DNA of 7,255 nt from CAZCWX01 sp964502465 (lineage in GTDB: Bacteria > Desulfobacterota > Binatia > Bin18). The stretch is from assembly GCA_964502465.1 (NCBI GenBank), contig CAZCWX010000447.1, positions 1 through 7,255 on the forward strand, in the 5' to 3' direction. Below are positions 1-5,700 of this stretch, in pieces. The translations under genes were made by a program, and so were the position numbers. The stretch's first letter is position 1. Every line of letters begins with the position of its first letter. Below the pieces are notes generated by a model, which saw only the letters and a list, made by a program, of their open reading frames with translations, had not been told where the DNA came from and searched no databases.

Positions 1-232
1 GAACTTTCGTACGGGCCGTTTCACTCAACGGATTAGTGAGAGCACTTTTCTTTTTCGTGGCATCTCCGTGGTGGTCCACGAACTACTCAGGGGAGCAAGA
101 AGACGAGAGGAGCGGGAGTATGCGCTCGATTTGGCCGCCAATCTTCGAACGTCAAAAGTGAGCTTCACCGAGCAATATTTGCTCGATCTGCAGGAATTGC
201 TGAAAGCTGCGTCCAATGATGCAGCTTCCTGA
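1..232 (+). CDS. PIN-like domain protein fragment (3' end only)
   Basis: An open frame enters from the left edge (first full codon at base 2) and ends with TGA at 230-232, leaving the last 76 residues. The readable part has a segment ISVVVHELLRGAR, which resembles the second conserved block of PIN-domain ribonucleases of the VapC toxin group: a beta strand, then a Glu in a helix starting ELLRGA. A helical tail follows (TEQYLLDLQELLKAA). VapC-type toxins are Mg-dependent RNases usually paired with a small antitoxin. The first catalytic Asp and any antitoxin would lie outside the window. A normal PIN domain would continue with more Asp-containing blocks, but the frame stops about 50 residues after the ELLRGA block. 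None of the three forward frames beyond the stop reads like PIN sequence, so the protein may be truncated and inactive. The PIN call rests on one motif and is tentative; the coding frame itself is fairly secure. Confidence 0.45.
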   Translation, partial: NFRTGRFTQRISESTFLFRGISVVVHELLRGARRREEREYALDLAANLRTSKVSFTEQYLLDLQELLKAASNDAAS

Positions 233-280
233 GCCTACAGCCATTCTCAGAAGGAACGGTGCCACTCCTGCCAGCAGCTC

Positions 281-316
281 CCTCACCCTGTCCCTCTCCC
301 ACAAGGGAGAGGGAAC
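281..316. repeat. Palindromic C/G-rich intergenic repeat
   Basis: A perfect 10-base inverted repeat (TCCCTCTCCC at 291-300, GGGAGAGGGA at 305-314) has a four-base ACAA loop, and it is preceded by CCTCACCCTG. From memory, units of the form CCCTCTCCC-N4-GGGAGAGGG are dispersed in intergenic regions of many proteobacterial and metagenomic genomes. Only this one copy is in the window. It lies in the 128-base gap between two convergent genes, where the RNA hairpin could stop or stabilise transcripts from either side. Neither side has a run of T, so it is not a canonical intrinsic terminator. Confidence 0.7.
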
Positions 317-360
317 CCATAGCCTCACGGTCGGCAGGGGACATGCAAACGAGAACCGCC

Positions 361-801
361 CTATTTCTCCACCTTCCCCCACGCATGCACCTTTGTCGGC
401 GTAATGCGCACCATGGGATTACGGGCGAAGGACAGATCCATTTGCCGATATTGCGGATACCGCTCGCGCAGCAACACGAGTGCACGGTCATACTCACTCT
501 CCTCTTCGACGACGAGAGCAGTGCCATTCACCAGCACGTAGGCTAACTGGGTCCAATCATCGGCATAGTCATCAATGACCAGTGCGATATGAGGGTTCTC
601 TAAAATATTCTGGACGCGCTTCAGGGGTTTGCCGGTCTGCCGTTTCGGTTTTTCATCCACCACGAAGTAGAAGCGTGCCCCATCAAACGCGTAGCAGAAA
701 GGAATGACGTGCGGCTGCCCCTCCTTACTGGCTGTCGCTAGACGTGCCACCGCATGCGCAAGAATGAAACGGCGAACCGGTTCAGAGATCTCTGCACTCA
801 T
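361..801 (-). CDS. PPOX-class FMN/F420-binding split-barrel enzyme (Rv0121-like)
   Basis: The 146-residue product matches the pyridoxamine 5'-phosphate oxidase-like split-barrel fold in size and pattern. It starts with a helix, then VARLATASKEGQPHVIPFCY (18-37), the typical first strands of PPOX proteins. Next come DEKPKR (49-54), a helix with KRVQNILENPHIALVIDDY (61-79), DDW (81-83), RYPQYR (114-119) and a C-terminal KVHAWG (137-142). The DEKPKR, ENPHIALVIDDYADDW and YPQYR blocks recall the group called Rv0121-type probable F420-dependent enzymes. These are presumed cytosolic oxidoreductases using a deazaflavin or flavin; the substrate is unknown. The start at 801 has GAGGTGG about five bases upstream. 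A longer frame to 1011 lacks a good ribosome site and would run into the upstream gene. It lies 80 bases downstream of the metallo-beta-lactamase-fold gene on the same strand and is probably co-transcribed with it. Choice between F420 and FMN is inferred by resemblance only. Confidence 0.85.
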   Translation of the reverse strand: MSAEISEPVRRFILAHAVARLATASKEGQPHVIPFCYAFDGARFYFVVDEKPKRQTGKPLKRVQNILENPHIALVIDDYADDWTQLAYVLVNGTALVVEEESEYDRALVLLRERYPQYRQMDLSFARNPMVRITPTKVHAWGKVEK

Positions 802-881
802 AGCCACCTCGGTACGTGCCATGTATAGGAGGCAAATGGAGAAAAACATGATGACGCAAAGCCTGCGGTCCGTCCCATGCT

Positions 882-1913
882 TCACGCTCTCTGCTCCTCG
901 TCTTCCCTTTCCCCTCTCCCAAGAAACGCCTCCTGTGCTTCTCGATAGATCCGCTCGGTCTGACCCGCATAGCGGGGCGAAAAGTGGAACACCACGAGTT
1001 TCTTCGCACAAGCGGCACGGCCGAGTAACCCCGCCTGGCGCGCGGTCAGGTGATAACGCTTCGTCGCCTGGTGCTCATCCTCAGTCAGAAAGGGAGATTC
1101 ACAAAAAAACAGGTCTGCGCCGTATGCCAGTTCGGCGATGCGAGCAGCATTAGCTGGACTATAGAGGGTATCTACGACATAGGCGATTTTCTGCCCGCGC
1201 GTCTCTTTCACAAGATGCTCACGCACGTCACCCAGCGCAAAAGAACAGCACTGCTCTTGTCCGTCTTTCAGCCGCCAACGAGCAGTAACCACGAAGGTAT
1301 CAGGTTCACGGCGACGGATAGCCTGTTTGAGGTCTGAGAGCCAGGAGCCAGCCGGTACGCCAAGACGCGTCAAAGCATCTTTGTGTATATTCAGATGGCT
1401 TTTCTCCTCGAGGGCAAATCCTAAGGAATAAATACGGTGATCAAGATGAGCCGTACGCACCCGGAACGCCGGTTCATCAAGTAAGGTTCCGTCGAACGGC
1501 ACGGCCGGCAAGGTTTCAGGAACAAAGCCGGTCGCTGCAGGAAACAGGGCGCGACGCATGCGGTCCACCTCGACTTCGGCTACTTCAATGGCGAAGCCGT
1601 AGTTATCCACCAGGTTCCAGGTGTACCCGCGCAATTTTCCTTCTACACAATCGATAATCCCAGGCGGACCAAACAGGGAGAGTTTCTTATCGCGAGCCAG
1701 GAACAGTCGCAACAAGCGGTCGAAGCCAATGAAATGGTCCATGTGGCAGTGTGAGACAAAGACATGACTCACCCGCAACATTTCCGCCGCCGGGAGGGCA
1801 TCGTTGTGGCCGAGGTCGAACAACAAAGCACGGCCTTCCCACTGCAGGTCGACGTAGAGGCCAGGGTCTCCGAACGGCCCGTTCACAAGATGGGCAGCAA
1901 AGGCAAAACTCAT
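882..1913 (-). CDS. Metallo-beta-lactamase-fold hydrolase, RNase Z-like
   Basis: The 343-residue protein has a complete set of dinuclear zinc ligands. HCHMDH is at 55-60, after a strand ending LLFDLG (30-35). A mid-protein AHLDH lies at 156-160 with SLGF after it. YVVDTLYS (245-252) supplies the bridging Asp248. YHLTARQAG (287-295) matches the HxTaxxA block typical of RNase Z/ElaC proteins, and VVFHFSPRY (307-315) gives the last His. The order and spacing fit RNase Z, which cuts the 3' trailer from tRNA precursors. The N-terminus, however, reads NGPFGDPGLYVDLQW and lacks the usual GTG...P...RN loop, so tRNA may not be the substrate. The start at 1913 (MSFAFAAH) is chosen by family fit. It has no Shine-Dalgarno sequence, and a TTG at 1934 is an alternative. 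It sits between the 93-residue gene and the PPOX gene on one strand. The fold is secure; the substrate is not. Confidence 0.85.
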   Translation of the reverse strand: MSFAFAAHLVNGPFGDPGLYVDLQWEGRALLFDLGHNDALPAAEMLRVSHVFVSHCHMDHFIGFDRLLRLFLARDKKLSLFGPPGIIDCVEGKLRGYTWNLVDNYGFAIEVAEVEVDRMRRALFPAATGFVPETLPAVPFDGTLLDEPAFRVRTAHLDHRIYSLGFALEEKSHLNIHKDALTRLGVPAGSWLSDLKQAIRRREPDTFVVTARWRLKDGQEQCCSFALGDVREHLVKETRGQKIAYVVDTLYSPANAARIAELAYGADLFFCESPFLTEDEHQATKRYHLTARQAGLLGRAACAKKLVVFHFSPRYAGQTERIYREAQEAFLGRGEREDEEQRA

Positions 1914-1968
1914 GTTTTTAGCAAACAGACACAAGAAGGGGCCGTCAACCAGGGACAGACACGAAAGA

Positions 1969-1991
1969 CCTCAGGAACAGGCGACCTGAGG
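1969..1991 (-). terminator. Hairpin between the 93-residue gene and the MBL gene
   Basis: CCTCAGG (1969-1975) and CCTGAGG (1985-1991) form a perfect 7-base inverted repeat with a nine-base loop. It begins 11 bases after the stop codon of the leftward 93-residue gene. In the leftward RNA it is followed by UCUUUCGUGUCUG, a mixed pyrimidine tract rather than a clean U run. It may therefore be a weak terminator, an attenuator or a 3' stabiliser that lowers read-through into the hydrolase gene. The stem is seen directly; the role is inferred. Confidence 0.4.
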
Positions 1992-2002
1992 GGCGGACAC
2001 TA

Positions 2003-2284
2003 TTAGCGCTTGAGCACAACAAAACGCTCCTTTAACCGATCGACCTGATCTTGCACTGAAGACAGGTGGCGGCTTTCTTTCAACACCTGGAACAGGTCGA
2101 TATCAGATGCCTCACGACGACCTTCCGTCGTTTCACGCACGGCATCAATGATTTCATGGATCACCCGAGGAATCTCTCGCTGTGGAATGACTAAATCCCC
2201 TCGCCCCAAGGTCCCACCCCAATGGGCGGCATAGGGTCGCAAAACGTTTAAGATTTTTTCCGTGACACTTTTTTCGCCTGCCAT
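2003..2284 (-). CDS. Conserved-looking small protein of unknown function (93 aa)
   Basis: I do not recognise this 93-residue protein. It starts at ATG 2284 with a strong AGGAGG about six bases upstream, which settles the start over longer frames reaching 2401. It is soluble, with no signal peptide or membrane segment. Residues 5-20 and 37-52 look like amphipathic helices (TEKILNVLRPYAAHWG, EIPRVIHEIIDAVRE) around a short GRGDLVIP turn. Residues 60-93 are charged with heptad-like spacing (DIDLFQVLKESRHL, VQDQVDRLKERFVVL), which suggests a C-terminal coiled coil and oligomerisation or partner binding. There are no Cys or metal-ligand clusters. It is the first gene after the leftward promoter at 2343-2371 and is divergent from the ferredoxin-fusion gene. 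That leaves open a shared regulatory region, but no function can be assigned. Confidence 0.75.
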   Translation of the reverse strand: MAGEKSVTEKILNVLRPYAAHWGGTLGRGDLVIPQREIPRVIHEIIDAVRETTEGRREASDIDLFQVLKESRHLSSVQDQVDRLKERFVVLKR

Positions 2285-2342
2285 GGTATCCCTCCTGAAA
2301 GAACGACGGTGGAAGCACGACGATGCCCGCGTCGCGTTCTGT

Positions 2343-2371
2343 ATTATCTCCCCCACCCTTGGCCTTTGCAA
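2343..2371 (-). promoter_or_regulatory. Sigma70-like promoter for the 93-residue gene
   Basis: On the minus strand, TTGCAA (2371-2366; four of six matches to TTGACA) is followed after exactly 17 bases by GATAAT (2348-2343; five of six matches to TATAAT). Transcription would start near 2336, giving a leader of about 50 bases that carries the AGGAGG ribosome site of the 93-residue gene. The boxes and spacing are seen; activity is inferred. Confidence 0.5.
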
Positions 2372-2422
2372 CCCACCATCTCTCGCAGATATGTCAGCCA
2401 ATTATTACGGAGAATAGAGGAA

Positions 2423-2451
2423 TTGACAGTTCGTCAAGGGAACGTTAGGTC
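2423..2451 (+). promoter_or_regulatory. Possible ferredoxin-gene promoter with overlapping dyad
   Basis: A perfect TTGACA (2423-2428) faces the ferredoxin-fusion gene. At 17 bases downstream the candidate -10 is only TAGGTC (2446-2451), so an activator or another sigma factor may be needed. The -35 box is itself part of a 15-base dyad, TTGAC-AGTTC-GTCAA (2423-2437), where a regulator could compete with or recruit polymerase. Confidence 0.3.
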
Positions 2452-2455
2452 TGGT

Positions 2456-2479
2456 AAGGGTATAGGGTTCCATACCCTT
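2456..2479 (+). promoter_or_regulatory. 8-base inverted repeat in the ferredoxin-gene leader
   Basis: AAGGGTAT (2456-2463) and ATACCCTT (2472-2479) form a perfect inverted repeat with an eight-base spacer, ending 41 bases before the ferredoxin start codon. Two half-sites about 16 bases apart centre to centre would suit a dimeric DNA-binding regulator. As RNA it would fold into a short hairpin ahead of the ribosome site. No U run follows, so termination is unlikely. The repeat is seen; its role is inferred. Confidence 0.4.
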
Positions 2480-2520
2480 GCTTGTATTGCTGTGAGAATT
2501 CAGAGGGAGATACTTGTACT

Positions 2521-3366
2521 ATGGCCACGATGATCACGAGCGAGTGTATTAACTGCGGGGCGTGTGAACCTGAGTGCCCCAACACTGCCATCTATCAGGG
2601 GGGGGTAGAGTGGGACCTCAATGGCGTCACTCATCCGCCACTCGCCGATGGCATCTTCTATATCGTCCCGGAAAAATGTACCGAATGCGTCGGGTTTTAT
2701 GACCAGGAGGCGTGCGCGGCGGTGTGTCCGGTCGATTGTTGTGTGCCCAATCCTGAGATTGTGGAGAGTGAGGCGGTATTGCTGGCACGGGCGCAGGAGT
2801 TACATCCGGAGGTGACGTTTGGCAGTGAATTTCCTTCCCGCTTCCGGAAAGAGGGAGTTGAAGTACCAACCTCTGCACCAGCAGCAGAAGCTCCCAAACC
2901 TGCGGCACCGGTAGCCGCACCGCAGGCCGTTACGGCTGTCGCGCCAGCACCTGCACCGACTATTGCTGCGTCGGTTACCGAGTCAATCTCGCTTGCACTC
3001 CCCAGCGCTGATGAGTGGGAAGTACCTATTAACTGTGTTCGTTGCGAAAGCGACTATACGGTCCCCTTTCGCTATTTCCGCATTGGCGTGGTCTTTTATT
3101 GCCCACACTGCACCACTTCGTTCGTGGTGACTTCAACCATATACAAGAACGTAGCGACGACCATTGACGACTTCCATGCACGGTGGACCAAAGCGTTTGA
3201 GGAGTTTCAGGAAAAGCGTCAACGCGAATTAGCCGCATTCGAGGAAAAACAACGACAGGAGTTAGAGTCTTTTTCTGAGCAGTTGAAGAAGGTCGCGACT
3301 AGAGCTAATCCGCCCGGCCGGGTGCACAAGCGGCTCTCGTTGTTTGGATTTCAGCGCGTCGGGTGA
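2521..3366 (+). CDS. 2[4Fe-4S] ferredoxin - zinc ribbon - coiled coil fusion protein
   Basis: This 281-residue cytosolic protein joins four parts. Residues 1-75 are a two-cluster ferredoxin with Cys9, Cys12, Cys15, Cys19 and Cys53, Cys56, Cys65, Cys69. The eight-residue insert between Cys56 and Cys65 marks the Allochromatium/YfhL type, which often has very low-potential clusters; two more Cys follow at 73-74. Residues 117-152 form a flexible Pro/Ala linker. Residues 170-200 hold two CxxC pairs (Cys172/175 and Cys194/197), as in a zinc ribbon. Residues 218-262 are a charged helix with two 11-residue repeats (EKRQRELAAFE, EKQRQELESFS), a hendecad coiled coil. The tail is basic (RVHKRLSLFGFQRVG). 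Ordinary ferredoxins of this type end near residue 80-110. The start at 2521 has AGGGAG 11 bases upstream; an ATG at 2530 is less likely. It probably delivers electrons to a partner bound by the C-terminal part, but no partner is evident here. It converges on the lyase gene with an eight-base gap. Confidence 0.88.
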   Translation: MATMITSECINCGACEPECPNTAIYQGGVEWDLNGVTHPPLADGIFYIVPEKCTECVGFYDQEACAAVCPVDCCVPNPEIVESEAVLLARAQELHPEVTFGSEFPSRFRKEGVEVPTSAPAAEAPKPAAPVAAPQAVTAVAPAPAPTIAASVTESISLALPSADEWEVPINCVRCESDYTVPFRYFRIGVVFYCPHCTTSFVVTSTIYKNVATTIDDFHARWTKAFEEFQEKRQRELAAFEEKQRQELESFSEQLKKVATRANPPGRVHKRLSLFGFQRVG

Positions 3367-3374
3367 TCTGCTGT

Positions 3375-4217
3375 TCAGATACCGTACTTCTTTCCCAGTG
3401 CCAGTGCCTCGGGCACGCCGAGCAAGTTCGTCATCTCCTCGAAGACCCCGAACTCCGCACCGCGCGCAATGGTACCAGTCTCCTTCAGTTCCCGCATGGC
3501 GTCGCGCATGCGCAAATAAAAAGCCATGAGCGTGGCAGTGTAGATGGTCAGCTTGAAACCGAACTTTTGGATCTCTGGCACTGGCAAGAGTTGCCCATTG
3601 TACAACAAGGGAAGGTCCCCCAACTCTTTGGCATAGCGCTTCATATCATCGAGTGTTTTGATGCCGTCTACAAAAATCAGGTCTGCACCAACGGCTCGGT
3701 ATGCCCGCGCTCGTCTGATGACATCCTCCCAGCCGTTCACAGCCAGTGCATCAGTGCGAGCAATGATGACAAAGTCTGAATTCCGCCGTGCGTCACAGGC
3801 GGCCTGGACCTTCGGCACCATCTCTTCCATGGGAATAACCTGTTTGCCAGCGAGAAACCCGCAACGCTTGGGCCACACCTGGTCCTCGATGTGCAACGCT
3901 GCCGCGCCAGCAGTTTCATATTCCCGCACAGTGCGGTATACGTTGACCGGATTACCGTAGCCCGTGTCCGCGTCACACACTACTGGAATCTCCACCGCAT
4001 TGGCAATATAACGCACGTTTTCGACCATCTCAGCCATAGTCAGCAGCCCGATATCGGGAAATCCACGTGCTGCTGCGGTGCCGAAGCCGGTCATATAGAC
4101 GCACTGAAAACCCGCAGCTTGGGCAAGGCGCGCTTGAAACGCATCAAAAACAAAGGGAGCCACGACCATATCCTGGCTGTTGAGCATCTGGCGTAAACGG
4201 TGAGCTGCGTGTGACAT
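3375..4217 (-). CDS. Isocitrate lyase/PEP mutase superfamily enzyme
   Basis: This 280-residue TIM-barrel protein is of normal length for the superfamily that includes methylisocitrate lyase, dimethylmalate lyase, oxaloacetate decarboxylase and phosphonopyruvate enzymes. Key blocks are YMTGFGTAAA (41-50), the Mg-binding DADTGYGNP (82-90), HIEDQ (109-113), the gating loop PKRCG (116-120) with the catalytic-type Cys119, IIARTDA (151-157) and GADLIFVDG (177-185). The family reaction makes or breaks C-C or C-P bonds of 2-hydroxy or 2-oxo acids. The Cys favours a lyase over PEP mutase. The loop reads CGF where isocitrate and methylisocitrate lyases usually have CGH, so the substrate is probably not a standard isocitrate. 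The start at 4217 has GAGGAGG about five bases upstream. It follows the alpha/beta hydrolase by 47 bases on the same strand and is likely the last gene of that operon. The family call is secure; the exact substrate is open. Confidence 0.9.
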   Translation of the reverse strand: MSHAAHRLRQMLNSQDMVVAPFVFDAFQARLAQAAGFQCVYMTGFGTAAARGFPDIGLLTMAEMVENVRYIANAVEIPVVCDADTGYGNPVNVYRTVREYETAGAAALHIEDQVWPKRCGFLAGKQVIPMEEMVPKVQAACDARRNSDFVIIARTDALAVNGWEDVIRRARAYRAVGADLIFVDGIKTLDDMKRYAKELGDLPLLYNGQLLPVPEIQKFGFKLTIYTATLMAFYLRMRDAMRELKETGTIARGAEFGVFEEMTNLLGVPEALALGKKYGI

Positions 4218-4264
4218 CGCATCCTCCTCAACGGGAGAAGTTTTATACAATCTCAGACCACAAG

Positions 4265-5080
4265 TCAGCAATCAGATAAGAACCTGAGAAGCGCGCTGAG
4301 ACAGCCTTCCGGATCATCAACATAGATCTCGTGCCCCCGACCTTCGATCACCGCGATCCGTGCGCCTGGAATCGCATCACGGATCATCACCTGTTCGGTG
4401 AGAGGCGTCAGTGGGCTCCGGGCAGGAGCGAGCACTAAGGTTGGGACTTTCACTTGTGGCAGGAGCGGAGTGATATCGACGCTTGGCACAAGGCGGCACA
4501 GGCCCTGCAGCACATGCGTAGGAGTCTTGGACCATTCTTGAACAACCCAGTCGAGGTGCGCGGGATTGGCACCAGCGAGGCCACCTCCCCGCTCTATCAG
4601 CGCCTTGACCCATCCCCCCGGCCCTAATGTCCCCAGTGCCGTGTACCAATCTTCGTATCCCACTGCGAACAGCCGTTGGATCGGCGGGCGAATTGCAGTG
4701 GGCGTCGCACACAGTGTCATACTTTTGAAGCGTTCTGGCCATCGGGCGGCAAAGGCAACGCCAAGAATACCACCGACCGATTCACCAACATAATGGACAC
4801 GATCAAGGCCCAAGGCATCGAGAAACCCTTTCATGTCGTTTAACAAGTCATCGACCGACCACTGATAATCTGGCCCTGGGTCAGCCGACTGTCCGTGCCC
4901 ACGCATGTCGCGACGAATGATAGTGTAGTGCGAGGCAAGTGGCGGTACCCAGTGGTACCAGAACCGGGAGCTGCGGCCGAATCCGTGCTGAATCCACAAC
5001 GTCTCGGTCGACTTCCACGGGTCAGTAAAATCATCACTCTCGTAATGCATCTCATAGTTGTTGGCTCTAACCTTCGGCAT
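4265..5080 (-). CDS. Alpha/beta-fold hydrolase
   Basis: This 271-residue protein has the usual length and layout of a single-domain alpha/beta hydrolase, a cytosolic esterase, lactonase or C-C bond hydrolase. The oxyanion-hole block is QHGFG (31-35), after a strand. DMRGHGQS (58-65) is the typical turn after strand 4. The nucleophile elbow is GESVGG (99-104) with Ser101, and the catalytic His is in GRGHE (247-251), His250. The acid is unusual: the strand VPTLVLAPARSPLTP (212-226) places Ser where most members have Asp (the D.ltP block). Residues about 125-195 make the lid or cap. The start at 5080 has AGGAGGG about seven bases upstream. Its position 47 bases before the lyase gene suggests one step hydrolyses an ester, thioester or C-C bond and the other cleaves or carboxy-modifies the acid. 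No specific substrate can be named. Confidence 0.88.
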   Translation of the reverse strand: MPKVRANNYEMHYESDDFTDPWKSTETLWIQHGFGRSSRFWYHWVPPLASHYTIIRRDMRGHGQSADPGPDYQWSVDDLLNDMKGFLDALGLDRVHYVGESVGGILGVAFAARWPERFKSMTLCATPTAIRPPIQRLFAVGYEDWYTALGTLGPGGWVKALIERGGGLAGANPAHLDWVVQEWSKTPTHVLQGLCRLVPSVDITPLLPQVKVPTLVLAPARSPLTPLTEQVMIRDAIPGARIAVIEGRGHEIYVDDPEGCLSALLRFLSDC

Positions 5081-5112
5081 AATCGTTCCCTCCTTCCCGA
5101 GCAGCCTGCGGC

Positions 5113-5700
5113 TTACCATTCCGTACGCGCTGGAGGCAACGCCCCGGTCGGACGCGGGGCATGGGCAAAGCTCTCCTCGGTCATGATGTCTTTCTCCATA
5201 TACCGGCGCAAAAGATCAGCAGCGCATTGCAGGAGTGTGAATTTGTCATCAAACACCTCTTCACAAACCCACTCGCCACGGATCCAGCAGTCAAAGGAGG
5301 CTTCGGCAATGAAATTAAATTCCAGAACCCGTTCATGTGCCGGGGTATCGAAGATAATCGCTCGCAAAGATTGGCCTGAATCAACGAGCACAGCACACGC
5401 ATTCGGCGGTAAAGGTAACGCCCGCTTTATCCTTTCGACCTCTTTGGCCGGAGAGCGCTCCTGACTGAGCATCACATAGCCCCACTCCCCTGGTGCTGGA
5501 TTTCCTTGGGCAAGGAGTTTGAAGTTCAGATTAGTGAGGTTTTGGAGCGCCTGTTCCTGGTCATAGTTTTCGACGCTGCGGAAGAACTGGGCTCCGGCCG
5601 GCGCTTTGCGTTCCTCTGGCGTGGCTTGTTCGCGGGTTTCGTTCCGATCGACCCACCAACGATCCTCGCTTGCCTGGGCTTTTTTTTCTCCGTTTGCCAT
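5113..5700 (-). CDS. Protein of unknown function (195 aa)
   Basis: I do not recognise this protein. The first 35 residues are charged and probably disordered (GEKKAQASEDRWW, TREQATPEERK). Residues 45-60 look helical. Residues about 60-150 alternate hydrophobic strands and turns (GEWGYVMLSQ, ACAVLVDSGQSLRAIIFDTP, RVLEFNFIAEASFDCWIRGEWV), which suggests a compact beta-rich domain. A helix (FTLLQCAADLLRRYMEKD) and a Pro-rich tail follow. There is no signal peptide or membrane segment. The start at 5700 has GAGG 11 bases upstream. An ATG at 5745 lies directly after TGA TAG GGA, too close to its purine tract, so I prefer 5700. The gene begins inside the upstream zincin frame and overlaps it by 175 bases. 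Codons 5-7 contain an A8 run that could let the zincin frame feed into this one. The hydrolase gene starts 32 bases downstream. Confidence 0.75.
   Translation of the reverse strand: MANGEKKAQASEDRWWVDRNETREQATPEERKAPAGAQFFRSVENYDQEQALQNLTNLNFKLLAQGNPAPGEWGYVMLSQERSPAKEVERIKRALPLPPNACAVLVDSGQSLRAIIFDTPAHERVLEFNFIAEASFDCWIRGEWVCEEVFDDKFTLLQCAADLLRRYMEKDIMTEESFAHAPRPTGALPPARTEW

Noticed and set aside
802..1011. N-terminal extension of the PPOX frame up to 1011
   Set aside because: It overlaps the 3' end of the RNase Z-like gene, lacks a good ribosome site, and the family starts at the GAGGTGG-preceded ATG at 801.
704..1153. Rightward 149-codon open frame
   Set aside because: It is antisense to the PPOX and RNase Z-like genes and is rich in Arg, Ser and Pro, as expected of a shadow frame.
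1943..1948. TTGACG as a -35 box for the RNase Z-like gene
   Set aside because: No acceptable -10 lies at 16-18 bases, and the start codon would be too close.
2285..2401. Longer start for the 93-residue protein at 2401
   Set aside because: The ATG at 2284 has a strong AGGAGG, and the extension would cover the predicted leftward promoter.
3363..3779. Rightward open frame after the ferredoxin gene
   Set aside because: It is antisense to conserved lyase-family motifs and has no domain signal.
4895..5464. Rightward 189-codon open frame
   Set aside because: It lies across the antisense of the hydrolase start and the 195-residue gene, both of which have better support; the translation has no recognisable domain.
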